Assembly (NCBI RefSeq): GCF_027580225.2
Contig: NC_073356.2
Span: 16,459,501 to 16,523,500 of the forward strand
DNA length: 64,000 nt
Origin: Misgurnus anguillicaudatus
Taxonomy: Eukaryota; Chordata; Actinopteri; Cypriniformes; Cobitidae
Reading direction: 5' to 3'
Each line of letters starts with the position of its first letter. Position 1 is the first letter of the stretch. Below are positions 50,832 through 60,907 of this stretch, piece by piece. Below the pieces are notes generated by a model. That model saw nothing but the letters and a program-made list of their open reading frames with translations, was not told the origin of the DNA and did no database searches. The position numbers and the translations under genes are program-made.

Positions 50832-50853
50832 CCGGTTCTATACAAAAGTCCCC
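50792..50853 (+). promoter_or_regulatory. Predicted -1 ribosomal frameshift site with pseudoknot
   Basis: GTTAAAC (50792-50798) is in the gag frame as G-TTA-AAC, the slippery heptamer form. Seven bases later stem 1 pairs GGTCAC (50806-50811) with GTGACC (50828-50833), the latter spanning the gag stop. Loop bases GGGAC (50818-50822) can pair with GTCCC (50849-50853) to make an H-type pseudoknot. The -1 frame runs straight into pol. Confidence 0.7.
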
Positions 50854-53800
50854 TCAGTGCTGTACATACTGTGGCGTTAGAAATAATGGCATGGTATTAA
50901 GACAATGCTCAAATTGTAAACAGACGTTGTACTGCTCAAAAGCATGCCAAGTGGATCATTGGGCCAACCATAAGAAACAGTGTAACGGATATTCAAAGTT
51001 AAATGTGAACCCTGTCTCAAGTGCAAAAGTTGTGAAGACAAACAAACCTACTTGTGCTTCTCTGGTAGGAAAACAATGTCTTGTAAAATGCTACCTTCAA
51101 GGTCTACTAGTGGAGGCATTATGGGACACTGGTTCTCAAGTCTGCATTGTCGATGAATGGTGGAAAAATAGCTACTTGCCAAGTGTGAGAGTAAGAGATG
51201 TATCAGAAGCAATCGATGCACCTGAAGAACTTCGTCTCGTAGCTGCAAATGGTCAAAATATACCCTATATAGGATGGATGGAAATCTCCTTTGGACTAGA
51301 GCTGGATAAAAGAAAAGAAAATGAACTCACCATACCTGTGTTAGTGATGAGGGGTAGACACTTATGCCATCCTATCATTGGGTATAATGTGATTGAACAA
51401 ATAGCAAACAAGAGCACGTTACTCCAGCCCCACAATAGTGACACAGAGATGTCAGCCATACCTAATACTGAAGAGAAGAAGATTCAAGCATTCATCAAAC
51501 AAGTGCATGCAGAAACACCACGTGATTACATCATTAAAACAACAAGAGAACAAGTCAATGTGGCTAAACATACCTCAGTTCAAATTGAATGTAGAGTGCA
51601 GACATCTACACCAAAGGAGGACACAGTGCTAATGTTCGAGCCTGCCTTAAACCCTACGTGGACCGAGGGCTTGGAGTTCTGTGAAACCCTTGTGAAACTC
51701 CGGAAACAGACCTCACCACATGTCATCGTCTCTGTCCAAAATCCTACTGACCATGATATAATATTAGGTGGCAAGACAGTTATCGGTACAGTGCACCCAG
51801 TCCAGGCCGTATATCCATCTCCTGTCCTCGAGGAACCTCATATGGAATCTGTGAAGATAAATCAAGTCACAAACCAATCTGAACCACATTCTGACCCAAC
51901 ATGGGACCCACCATTGGACTTAAGTCACCTCAGTGAATCAAGGAGAGAAATTGTACAACAGATGTTAAGAGAAGAGGCAGCTTCATTCTCAAAGTCTGAT
52001 GATGACATCGGTTGCATAGATGGATTGCAGTTGACTATTTCACTAAAAGACACCACCCCAGTCACACGCACTTACCAGTCAGTACCTAGACCTCTGTATA
52101 AGGAAATGAAGGATTACCTACACAACCTTATTGCACAAGGATGGGTACAAAAGTCTAACTCACCATACTCCTCGCCTGTTGTTTGTGTTCGCAAAAAAGA
52201 TGGCAGCCTACGGTTGTGCATAGATTATAGGGAATTGAATAGAAAGACAAATCCGGATCGACAGCCCATCCCACGTGTTCAAGATATATTGGACAGTCTA
52301 GGAGGAAACACCTGGTTCTCATTACTCGACCAAGGGAAGGCATATCATCAGGGCTTTATGGCCAAAGAGAGTCAACCTTTGACAGCATTTGTGACACCAT
52401 GGGGGCTCTATGAGTGGATCCGCGTCCCATTTGGATTGATGAATGCCCCCGCAGCCTTCCAACGCTGCATGGAAGAGTGCCTGGAAGATCTCCGAGATGA
52501 CTGCTGTGTCCCCTACCTCGACGACACACTGGTGTTCAGTAAATCCTTCGAAGACCATGTGAATGATGTGAGAAAGGTTCTGCAGCATTTGAGACGATAT
52601 GGGATCAAGCTCAAACCTGGAAAGTGTGAAATATTTAAGAGAGAAGTCCGGTACTTGGGAAGGATCGTGTCCGCAGAAGGGAGTAAAATAGACCCTGCTG
52701 ACACTGTGGCGGTAAGAGCGCTGAAGGAAAAAAGACCGAGCACGGTGGGGCAGTTGCGAGCAGTACTTGGCCTGTTGAGTTATTATCGGCAGTACATCCA
52801 AAATTTTTCCAAGATTGCTGGACCATTGTATGACCTGCTAAAAGGAGCAACTGACACCGAGGAAAAAGGAAGTAATGGGATTACCACCAATGTTAAGACA
52901 AACAGAAAAAAAGGAGTACCTTCTCAAAAGCCCATTGTATGGACAGAACAACACCAGCAGATATTAGAGAGACTAATAGACTGCCTGGCGAAACCTCCAG
53001 TGCTGGGATTCCCTGATTTTTCACAGCCGTTTATACTTCACACAGACGCCTCAAACCAAGGGCTTGGTGCTGTTCTGTACCAAAGGCAGAGTGGAAAACT
53101 TAGAGTGATTGCCTACGGATCTCGCACACTGACAGCCTCTGAACGAAATTACCATTTGCACTCAGGGAAATTGGAATTTTTAGCCTTAAAGTGGTCAATC
53201 ACAGAAAAGTTCCGAGATTACCTGTATTATGCACCCACCTTCACAGTATACAGCGACAACAATCCGCTTACTTATGTAATGACAAGTGCAAAGCTCAATG
53301 CAACGGGGTGTAGATGGGTAGCAGAACTTGCAGACTTTCATTTCACCATTAAATATCGCCCAGGCAAAGAAAACATTGACGCAGATAGCTTGTCCAGAAT
53401 GCCACTGGATGCTGAAAGAATGTTAGAACAATGTACAGAAGAACTATCATCTGATTGTGTCAAAGCAACCATCCAGGCCATTGAAGCTCAAGATCTGACC
53501 ACAGCATGGACTGCCACATCTTTGTTTTCTGATTCTGAGAGTACAGTAGACCAGATTGAAACTTATTCTGCTGACCAAATCCGACAAGCACAGAGTGATG
53601 ATATTCACATTGGACCAGTAGTACAATGTAAGGTAGCTGGCCAAAAACCAACCAAGCAATTATTAAAGACATTCAGTGCAACAAGTAAAAGTCTGCTGCG
53701 CCACTGGGACAAGCTTTGCATAGAGGAGGATGGAATCCTTCGCAGAAAGACAGCTACTCGAACACAGCTTGTGCTACCAGAGAAATATAAACTACGTGTC

Positions 53801-55561
53801 CTGGAAGAACTACATAATAAAATGGGACATCAAGGAGTGGAAAGAACAGCGTCCTTGATTGGAGACCGATTCTTCTGGCCAAAAATGCACTGTGAAATTG
53901 AACATTTTGTGACAAAGAGATGTAACTGTTTAAGGCAAAAGAAACCAAGTAAAGAGACCAGAGCACCTCTTGTGAATATTGTAACCACTCACCCATTTGA
54001 ACTTGTTTCTATTGACTTTTTGCATCTTGATAAAAGTAAAGGAGGATACGAGTATATACTCGTAATAGTTGATCACTTTACAAGATTTGCCCAGGTCTAT
54101 GCAACAACATCTAAATCTGCTAAAACTGCCGCTGATCGAATTTTCAATGACTACGCACTGAAATTCGGATTTCCCCAAAGGATCCATCACGATCAGGGAG
54201 CAGAATTTGAAAATCAGCTGTTCTCCCAGTTGAAAAAGAACTGCGGGATCGCAGGGTCACGAACCACCCCGTACCACCCCCAAGGAAACGGGCAGGTGGA
54301 ACGTTTCAATCGGACATTGCTCCAAATGTTAAAGACATTGACGGAGACACAAAAGGCCAACTGGAAGGAATCACTCAATAAACTGACCTTTGCCTACAAC
54401 AGTACACGATGTGAGGTAACAGGATTTTCCCCATTTTATCTCCTCTTTGGGAGATCGCCAAGACTGCCTGTTGATTTTCTCTTTGGCTTAGCACCAGAAG
54501 GAGGGACTGACGACCATAAGGAGTATGTAAGGAGATGGAGGAAAGGAATGCAGGAGGCATATGAAATCGTCAAGGAAAATGCAAAAAAATCAGCAGAAAG
54601 AAATAAAAGGAACTTTGAAGGAAAAGTGAGGAGTTCAGTGCTGCACTCAGGCGACCGTGTTCTAATACGAAATCTCACACCCAGAGGAGGCACAGGAAAA
54701 CTGCGCAATCATTGGGAAGATGCTATACACACTGTTGTCCAAAGAATCGGAGAAGGTCCTGTTTACGAAGTGAAACCCGAACGTGGAAAAGGGAGGTCAA
54801 GAGTCCTTCATCGCAATCTCTTGTTGCCGTGTGATTACTTACCGCTGGAAATAGAGTTAAGCACACAGTCGAAGACCAAGAGAAAGATGGATAAACCAGC
54901 TGATGCAGTCAAGGAGAATTCTGGCTCAGAAGATGAGGATGAGGGATGTGCCTACTATTATGACTTACCTGAGATCCAGCCCCATCAACCTGTGGAAGGA
55001 AACCGTGAGTTAAGAGATGCACAATTACCTGAGGTCCAGCTCCGTCAACCTGTGGAAGGAAACCGTGAGTTAAGAGATACACACTTACCTGAGGTCCAGC
55101 TCCATCAACCTGAGGAAGGAAACAATCAACCTGTGGAAGAAAACATCGAGTTAGAGAATGCAAACTTACCTGCTGTCCAGCCTGATGAATCTGAAAAAGA
55201 AAGAGACAGAGTTAGTAAAGAGACAAAAGAAAATGCAAGAATGCAAACAGAAAATGAGAGAGTAAATCAGCAGCAAACAGGCATTGCCGAGAATGAACAT
55301 GATGAACTGGATAGTATGAGAGACATGGATGACTTGCAAAGTATAAGTAGCCATGGAGAAAGACAGAATGCTCGGTGGCCTAGAAGAGAAAGGAGACCAC
55401 CAAAGACATTTACTTATGATTATTTGGGTACTCCCATATGTTACAATATAGAGCAAGTAACGCCAGTAACACCTCAGTCAGTGCCATATGGAACGTGGAA
55501 CTTAAACCAGTGGACTAATCCAATGCCGCCATATGCACCAGTTTATTTATATGTCCACTAG
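50798..55561 (+). CDS. Retrotransposon Pol (MYND-protease-RT-RNase H-integrase)
   Basis: The frame is open from 50621, but the likely entry is by -1 shift at 50798, giving about 1587 residues. Parts in order: MYND zinc finger (50861-50983); aspartic protease with DTG (51125-51133); reverse transcriptase with YLDD (52514-52525) and the [11 protein letters not shown] block; RNase H with HTDAS (Asp at 53045) and SDNNPL; integrase His/Cys region near 53.81-53.93 kb. The integrase catalytic D (54014), D (54191) and E (54299) are spaced D-x58-D-x35-E. A GPY/F-like module lies near 54.64-54.84 kb. An acidic tail contains a 20-residue tandem repeat. All catalytic residues are present. There is no chromodomain and no envelope. 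YLDD is a variant of the usual Y-V/I-D-D. Confidence 0.93.
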   Translation, partial: RDWVTTAGQGVTGSIQKSPQCCTYCGVRNNGMVLRQCSNCKQTLYCSKACQVDHWANHKKQCNGYSKLNVNPVSSAKVVKTNKPTCASLVGKQCLVKCYLQGLLVEALWDTGSQVCIVDEWWKNSYLPSVRVRDVSEAIDAPEELRLVAANGQNIPYIGWMEISFGLELDKRKENELTIPVLVMRGRHLCHPIIGYNVIEQIANKSTLLQPHNSDTEMSAIPNTEEKKIQAFIKQVHAETPRDYIIKTTREQVNVAKHTSVQIECRVQTSTPKEDTVLMFEPALNPTWTEGLEFCETLVKLRKQTSPHVIVSVQNPTDHDIILGGKTVIGTVHPVQAVYPSPVLEEPHMESVKINQVTNQSEPHSDPTWDPPLDLSHLSESRREIVQQMLREEAASFSKSDDDIGCIDGLQLTISLKDTTPVTRTYQSVPRPLYKEMKDYLHNLIAQGWVQKSNSPYSSPVVCVRKKDGSLRLCIDYRELNRKTNPDRQPIPRVQDILDSLGGNTWFSLLDQGKAYHQGFMAKESQPLTAFVTPWGLYEWIRVPFGLMNAPAAFQRCMEECLEDLRDDCCVPYLDDTLVFSKSFEDHVNDVRKVLQHLRRYGIKLKPGKCEIFKREVRYLGRIVSAEGSKIDPADTVAVRALKEKRPSTVGQLRAVLGLLSYYRQYIQNFSKIAGPLYDLLKGATDTEEKGSNGITTNVKTNRKKGVPSQKPIVWTEQHQQILERLIDCLAKPPVLGFPDFSQPFILHTDASNQGLGAVLYQRQSGKLRVIAYGSRTLTASERNYHLHSGKLEFLALKWSITEKFRDYLYYAPTFTVYSDNNPLTYVMTSAKLNATGCRWVAELADFHFTIKYRPGKENIDADSLSRMPLDAERMLEQCTEELSSDCVKATIQAIEAQDLTTAWTATSLFSDSESTVDQIETYSADQIRQAQSDDIHIGPVVQCKVAGQKPTKQLLKTFSATSKSLLRHWDKLCIEEDGILRRKTATRTQLVLPEKYKLRVLEELHNKMGHQGVERTASLIGDRFFWPKMHCEIEHFVTKRCNCLRQKKPSKETRAPLVNIVTTHPFELVSIDFLHLDKSKGGYEYILVIVDHFTRFAQVYATTSKSAKTAADRIFNDYALKFGFPQRIHHDQGAEFENQLFSQLKKNCGIAGSRTTPYHPQGNGQVERFNRTLLQMLKTLTETQKANWKESLNKLTFAYNSTRCEVTGFSPFYLLFGRSPRLPVDFLFGLAPEGGTDDHKEYVRRWRKGMQEAYEIVKENAKKSAERNKRNFEGKVRSSVLHSGDRVLIRNLTPRGGTGKLRNHWEDAIHTVVQRIGEGPVYEVKPERGKGRSRVLHRNLLLPCDYLPLEIELSTQSKTKRKMDKPADAVKENSGSEDEDEGCAYYYDLPEIQPHQPVEGNRELRDAQLPEVQLRQPVEGNRELRDTHLPEVQLHQPEEGNNQPVEENIELENANLPAVQPDESEKERDRVSKETKENARMQTENERVNQQQTGIAENEHDELDSMRDMDDLQSISSHGERQNARWPRRERRPPKTFTYDYLGTPICYNIEQVTPVTPQSVPYGTWNLNQWTNPMPPYAPVYLYVH
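50861..50983 (+). other. MYND-type zinc finger in Pol
   Basis: The Cys/His pattern is C-x2-C-x11-C-x2-C-x5-C-x3-C-x7-H-x3-C, with the characteristic YCSKAC step, exactly the MYND arrangement. It lies between the gag zinc knuckle and the protease. MYND domains normally bind proline-rich partners in cellular regulators. Confidence 0.85.
54965..55124 (+). repeat. In-frame 60-bp tandem repeat in Pol tail
   Basis: Units start at 54965, 55025 and 55085 (LPE(I/V)Q...[11 protein letters not shown]), the third shortened, followed by degenerate traces to about 55190. The 60-bp period keeps the frame. Confidence 0.9.
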
Positions 55562-55773
55562 AGAGAATGACTGTGCATTAGAGAAGCTGTAAAGGCATGA
55601 AATAATTATACGAGCTGTAAAGCAAGGACCATACACTATACACCCCCCCAACACACTAACAAAAATATGATTAGGCATCATGCAGCCCATACACTAGTTG
55701 TAGCACTAACGCAAGCAAATTCCTATTTGAATCAACTATGTGTTTTTAGTAATGTCGGGACGACATTTGTTTT

Positions 55774-55784
55774 GAAGGGGAGAG
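55774..55784 (+). other. Polypurine tract
   Basis: GAAGGGGAGAG directly precedes the 3' LTR. Between the pol stop and this tract are about 210 bases with no open frame. Confidence 0.85.
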
Positions 55785-56899
55785 TGTGGTGGTTACAAAA
55801 ATGTTGAAATATATGTGGTGTTATACATTTTTTTTTGGAGATCAAAATTATAAATTTTATGCAACAATGTCTGAATATTGAATGAAAAATAAGAACATTA
55901 ATAATAATTAATTACTTTGTGGTAACAATTATTATCTTGTCTTGTTCTGCCTTGATCGATGATTGCAGTGTTTGATTGCTTTTCCTTGCAAGTGTTGACC
56001 TGTAGGGGGAGACGGGCGCGCTGCTCAGAAATACACAGACTCCTTGTGAAGCAGCAGCTCCGTGCCTTGTGTGTGTTTTCTCTTACATTATTATCTCCCC
56101 TCATCAGGTATGGACTATGACTGTTACAAAAATGTGTGTCTAAGATGTTCAAACATCACAGAGAAAAGTGTTATTGCTCAAATTGTTAAAGTTATTGTGT
56201 TTAGCACTTTAAAAGTTTGCTCCGTTTAACTTGTATATTACTCAGACTGAACACGTGCGCCATTTTAATGTGTTCACGTGGTCTTTGAGATAACGTGTTA
56301 AAAATAATATGTTATATGTTGATATATATGAAGTTTTACATTATATAATTACAGATGATAAAGTTTTAAAGAGAGATTGAAGTTGCAAATGGATTGTTGC
56401 AAATGTATTATAATAGTAAAACACACTTAAATCAGATAACTATATACAGTTACGTTCATCTACAGTGTTAATTATTTTGTATAAACAGTGTGATGAAACA
56501 ATATGATGAAAAGATGTGTTTAAATATAGAGTAAAAGAAATATGATTCTCTTGTTAGAGAAATTGTTTGATGTAAGTTTATATTTTCTTCCAATGCATAC
56601 CATGTGATGATGCTAAAGAAATACTGTCATTTTCAGATTACCTTTAGTGAATTTATTCATGTTTATTTGAATTGATTACATTAACCTATGTGCCATATGT
56701 AACAAAATGTGAACTGTTATATTTCATTCATGTTTATTTGTATTGTGTGAAATAATTCATGAGACACATGTTACATTATTTGAATAGTTTTATTGATTTG
56801 TCAGAAATACACAGACTCCTTGTGAAGCAGCAGCTCCGTGCCTTGTGTGTGTTTTCTCTTACATTATTATCTCCCCTCATCAGGTGTGAGGGTGCTACA
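55785..56899 (+). repeat. 3' LTR
   Basis: 1115 bp, TG...CA, same sequence as 47844-48958 by eye, including the internal 85-bp duplication. Followed by the GCTG target duplicate. Confidence 0.93.
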
Positions 56900-57933
56900 G
56901 CTGCATACGTCATCAAGCCTGATTTATTTAAGTTAAATAAGCATTTCATTTGCAAGTCATAAGCATAATATAACAATTAACCATTAACTAAGAATAATAG
57001 TCAACATTATAATTGTTAATATTCTAAAATACGTTTTTATGACGCATATGCACCCTACAAATGTGACCTCTGAAGGCTGCAGCCTTCGGATTGAGAAACT
57101 GCCTGCATGTTGTCCGAGTACATATCAGTGATTTAAGAAATCATTAAGTATTTTTAAAAACCCGCACAAATTCGGAAGTTTGCAAATTATTTAAATTATA
57201 GCGTCTTGTTTTCATTAAACATAATAATAATTTTTCTTTGATATAATGGTTTTAAATAATTCTGAGATCAAGGGGGCCCTCTAGTGGTGCGGGGCCCTAT
57301 GCAAATTGCGTACTTTGCGTATAGGAAAGACCGGCACTGACTGCAGTCTCAGGCTCCCAGAATCAAAGACAGCAATAAATGAATAATTCATAAAAAATCC
57401 ACGTCCATAAATCATCATCGGATTTTGTTATGGAGATCAAAATTAGGATTGGGTGTTTTTGGTAGTTTTTCATATACGAGTGTATTATAATCGTGATTTT
57501 TTTTGTTATTTCTCTATGACATCAGTGAGCGGTTGGACCCGGCAGTGGCACATGACAACAGACTTAACAACCGGATAGTACCCAAGTTCGTTGAGTTTCG
57601 TGATGCATGATATTCACCTTCAAGTATGCATGTACATTAAAAAAAATATGCACTTTAATTTCTTGCATTTAATGGCAATTTATATTTTTGTAATGTACAA
57701 ATAAAACAAAAAAATTTAGAAAATGTTTAATTAGAAATATGAACATCTGCTTCAATGAATTTGATCTTTTTTCCTTATCTCACATGGCATGACGGGTCAA
57801 ATTAAAGGTCATTGCGGGCCAACTCTGGTCTAGTGTGACCACGACTTTAGGATAAAACCAGCAGTTCTGACTAGATAAGATAAAGATACGGCTTAAACCC
57901 ATAAAAAATTGGTAAGGTTTAGGGTCCGGATTA

Positions 57934-58248
57934 AGCCGCGGTCACACTGGACTTGCAAGTATTTGTTGTAGACGTTGCTGCGGGGAATGGGCGGGCAGCA
58001 GCTCATCAATATAATCTTTGGCTTTGTCTATTTTTGCTTTTCATTAGAGAGAAAGGCCACACAGTGACATACTGGTTTTGTACTGGTCACAATGCTACAT
58101 TGGATACGAATTCGCAGGTCAGAGTTCACCAGACTTGAACTTTGCTCAGCAGCAACCTGGGTCACACAAGTTTGCTTTTCCGGTCTGACGCTTTCTTATG
58201 CGTATGAATGGAAGTAAATTGAACAAAAAGTTTAGTGTGACCGCAGCT
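57934..58248. mobile_element. PIF/Harbinger-type MITE, TTA duplication
   Basis: AGCCGCGGTCACACTGGAC / TTAGTGTGACCGCAGCT ends, with TTA at 57931-57933 and 58249-58251. Intact copy of the family split at 45497-57846. Confidence 0.85.
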
Positions 58249-58251
58249 TTA

Positions 58252-58976
58252 GAATAAAAATAGTGCTCATCCGGCTTGATTTCACAAGATTTCTGTGTTT
58301 GCTATATCCCTTTTATACACAACCCTGATGAACCGCTGTATTTATAATTGGGGTGTTAAAGGGAACATGTTTTTAGTTTGTCCTACTCACTTTTTTGGAA
58401 AAATCATCAGTGTTATGCGTTTTGGCCCGTTTGTGAATAAAATGGCTGGTTGCTGGTGAAGTGAACTTAACTGACATGCAAACATAAAATGATAATTTAT
58501 TATGCTCTTAAAAATAAAGGTGCTTTAAAGGGTTTGATGCAATAGAAGAATTTTTGAAATACCTTTAAACATTTCTTTCTTACCTTTTAATGGTCTGTAA
58601 AATCCCTTTTCAATACAAAGTTATTAAACCATACAGAATTCTTTAACCTTCTTTTTGAGAAAACTATTGCAGTATAGAAATGAGTATTCATGGACTCATA
58701 AAGTTTAAAACAATATCACACAGACCGTTAAACAAAACACGTTTGAGTAGAACACACACAAACACAAACTTTCAGTTCATTCATTCGCCCCTGCTGCTAA
58801 TCCTTACAAAATTACATACTGACACCTAATCTGCGTGAGGCCTTCAGGCTCCGAGAAAATTATTAAAGAATTCTCGCAGTCTGGAGAAAGTTACGCAAGA
58901 TTTTTTTGGCCACGTTTCACACATACACGTTCACACTTTCAATCCAACAGCCAGTTTAAATAAGAAAAATTGTGAT
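58252..58976. other. Intergenic, no gene seen
   Basis: AT-rich. Includes repeat-like 'cttaaaaataaaggtgc' sequence. No exon recognised. Confidence 0.35.
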
Positions 58977-58977
58977 C

Positions 58978-60441
58978 TTTATTTCATTTCATCCATACAC
59001 TTAAAATGTACATATTTACAACGAATAACCATTACACCCTCCCGGTCAACCCTTGAGGTTTATGTCACAAATACATAATTCACAGTGCAATATGAACTTT
59101 GTGCACCCGTGTCAGCTTTCTCCATGTGCTGCGTGCATGAGACAGACACTTTGCATGCCCTCCAGACAAACAGAGGCTTTGCCTATAAAGAGCCTTTCAG
59201 AAAGCATAAAAGTCGCATGGTACTATTATGCTTGCATTCAGAGGTAACAATGCGAGAGGAAGCAAAAAAAAAAAACAGACCTCTGTGGGAACTCTGCCCT
59301 TACAGTTATGCTACTGTAGTACTGTTCTCTCTTCTTTAAAGTAAGAGTAAAGATACACAGACTTAGTCATACTGAACATGGCAATCTCAGTCCATTCCTC
59401 TTTTGTACACCAACACCCAGCTGTTGAGTCATTCTTGTCTTTATCTTATCCGCAATAACAACTGACCTGCAATATTGAATCCTTCTGTTATTGAATGCTT
59501 GACTGGCAGGACAAGACAGATTAAGGTAAAGCAGGGTAAGGGATCTACTGAAGTTTTTTTTTGTCTTGAAAAACTGTATTGCTTAGGGTTTGCCTATATC
59601 ATCTTTGATTAAGTATCAACTTTGTCTCAGATGTTTCTCATTAAATGCCTCAGGAACAATTGAGAAATAAAATGAATGTAGAACAGTCATATGAGTATTG
59701 GGCTATAAAATAAAAAATCTTACCGAAATCTCTGATTGTTGAAATTTCATTTGATCTACAGGAGACACACGTGAGACTGTGAAAAACCTTTAAAGATCTT
59801 ATTTACAATATTTACCTTATCTGTCTAGGTTTGTTTATTGGAACAATGTATTTTTAAATCTTTGTCCTTTACCATCACATTTATGCTTCTGGTAGTTGTA
59901 CAAGAGTGATATTTGAGTATAGCTTACAATACCAAAAATCTTAAAGATCAATGGCTGACATATCGCCTTTCCTGTACAGTTTGGCAGGCTTAAGTGACAA
60001 TGGCACACAGTAATGCTGATTTACAACAGCTTATTCATGAATATTTTCTTGTGATCTTCAGTCCCCTTGTATTACCGGAGACATGCACCTATGGTACTAT
60101 TCAGTATTCAACGAGTGAGTCAACATACATGGCCATGTTTAAAGTGGCCCACGTCTGTGCTCCCCCTCCTTTGAAGCTAATATGTTACCCCGTGAGGTTA
60201 GTCACCATGTCCACATTCGTATTAATGCCCAGTCGCAGCAACAAAAAACGGTTCACTAGCACCAAAAGACTTCAAAATATACCGGCTGACTGCACGCTGT
60301 CCCTAAACCTGACACAGATGATACAGTACTTTAAGTATTCACTGAGGATACTTCTTAGAAAATGTATTAGAAAATGAAACACATACAACAAATACTAAGA
60401 CAATGTTTGGTCCATGTTTAAGCTACAGCATATTGGTTTTC
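58978..60441 (-). other. trib1: Probable TRIB1 3' UTR
   Basis: About 1.46 kb on the minus strand between the TRIB1 stop and AATAAA at 58983-58978. No transposon ends were recognised inside, unlike nearly all surrounding DNA, which suggests constraint. Plus-strand open frames (59053-59339, 59994-60377) are incidental. Confidence 0.6.
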
Positions 60442-60907
60442 TCAGGAGAAAAGGTCCTCGTCCTGCTCGACTTCAATCTGGGGCACTGCCTGTTCTCTGC
60501 TATTGACTTCCTGTTCTGCGTTTCCTGTGTCCTGTGTGTTTTCGTGGAACCACGGGTGAATGAGCACCTCGGCAGAGGTGAGTCTTTCTCCGGGGTCCCT
60601 TCTGAGCAGACTGCGAAGCAGACATCGCGCCTTCATGGACAACCCCTCGGGAAGGCAGTACGCGCCCCGTCGGATCTTGGAGAACAGGGTTGCCGGGTCC
60701 GGGTCGTGAAAGGGGTAGCGGCCCACCAGCATCGTGTACAGCATAACCCCGAGGCTCCACGAGTCCGCCTGCTTGCCCGAGTAGCTACCCCCGCCGTTCA
60801 AGATCTCAGGGCTCACGTACGCCGGGCATCCGTGCGTGTCGAACATCGAGTCGTCCTCTCCGGATAGTATACGGCAATCCTCTAGGCCCTCCAGTTTCAA
60901 ATGGGTC
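60442..60907 (-). CDS. trib1: TRIB1 last coding exon (pseudokinase C-lobe and tail)
   Basis: Tribbles-1 is a pseudokinase scaffold that brings substrates such as C/EBP-alpha to the COP1 ubiquitin ligase and binds MEK1. The minus-strand acceptor TTTCTTACAG precedes a one-base remainder. The exon then encodes [11 protein letters not shown], where GLE stands at the position of the kinase DFG. It continues with [11 protein letters not shown], then [18 protein letters not shown] and the end of the C-lobe, to TGA at 60444-60442. The MEK-type motif is VLIHPWF. The COP1-type tail motif is EQAVPQIE, with Gln where D/E usually follows VP. The assignment to TRIB1 over TRIB2/3 rests partly on neighbours. 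Earlier exons lie beyond 64000. Confidence 0.93.

Larger units (their letters stand above)
47844..56899 (+). mobile_element. Intact Ty3/Gypsy-type LTR retrotransposon, 9056 bp
   Basis: Two 1115-bp LTRs (TG...CA) enclose a primer-binding site, gag, pol in the -1 frame and a polypurine tract, with a 4-bp target duplication GCTG (47840-47843, 56900-56903). Order in pol is protease, reverse transcriptase, RNase H, integrase, which is Ty3/Gypsy order. There is no envelope frame. I saw no difference between the LTRs and no internal stops, so the insertion is young and could be active. Confidence 0.93.
45886..57339. mobile_element. hAT-type element (8-bp duplication) containing the LTR retrotransposon
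   Basis: The ends are CAGTGCCGGTCC and AGACCGGCACTG, with a perfect 8-bp direct repeat ACTGCAGT at 45878-45885 and 57340-57347. That is the hAT signature. Subterminal GGCCCT...GCAA words recur at both ends. About 2.4 kb belongs to the element and its minor insertions; the rest is the LTR element. No hAT transposase was recognised. Confidence 0.85.
45497..57846. mobile_element. PIF-type MITE split by 11.5 kb of nested insertions
   Basis: The left part (45497-45885) starts AGGGCCGGTCACACTAGAC and the right part (57348-57846) ends GTCTAGTGTGACCACGACT. The left part matches the inverse of the right half of the intact copy at 57934-58248 (shared 'cattcatacgcat' and 'cagaccggaaa'). Flanking triplets are TAA and TTA, so the duplication has decayed. 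Confidence 0.7.

Noticed and set aside
52322..52801. 159-codon frame antisense to pol
   Set aside because: A shadow of the reverse transcriptase region.
55562..55784. Possible envelope gene after pol
   Set aside because: Only about 220 bases remain before the LTR and no frame exists, so the element has no envelope.
60403..60867. 154-codon plus-strand frame
   Set aside because: A shadow opposite the TRIB1 exon, whose minus-strand translation is clearly a Tribbles pseudokinase.
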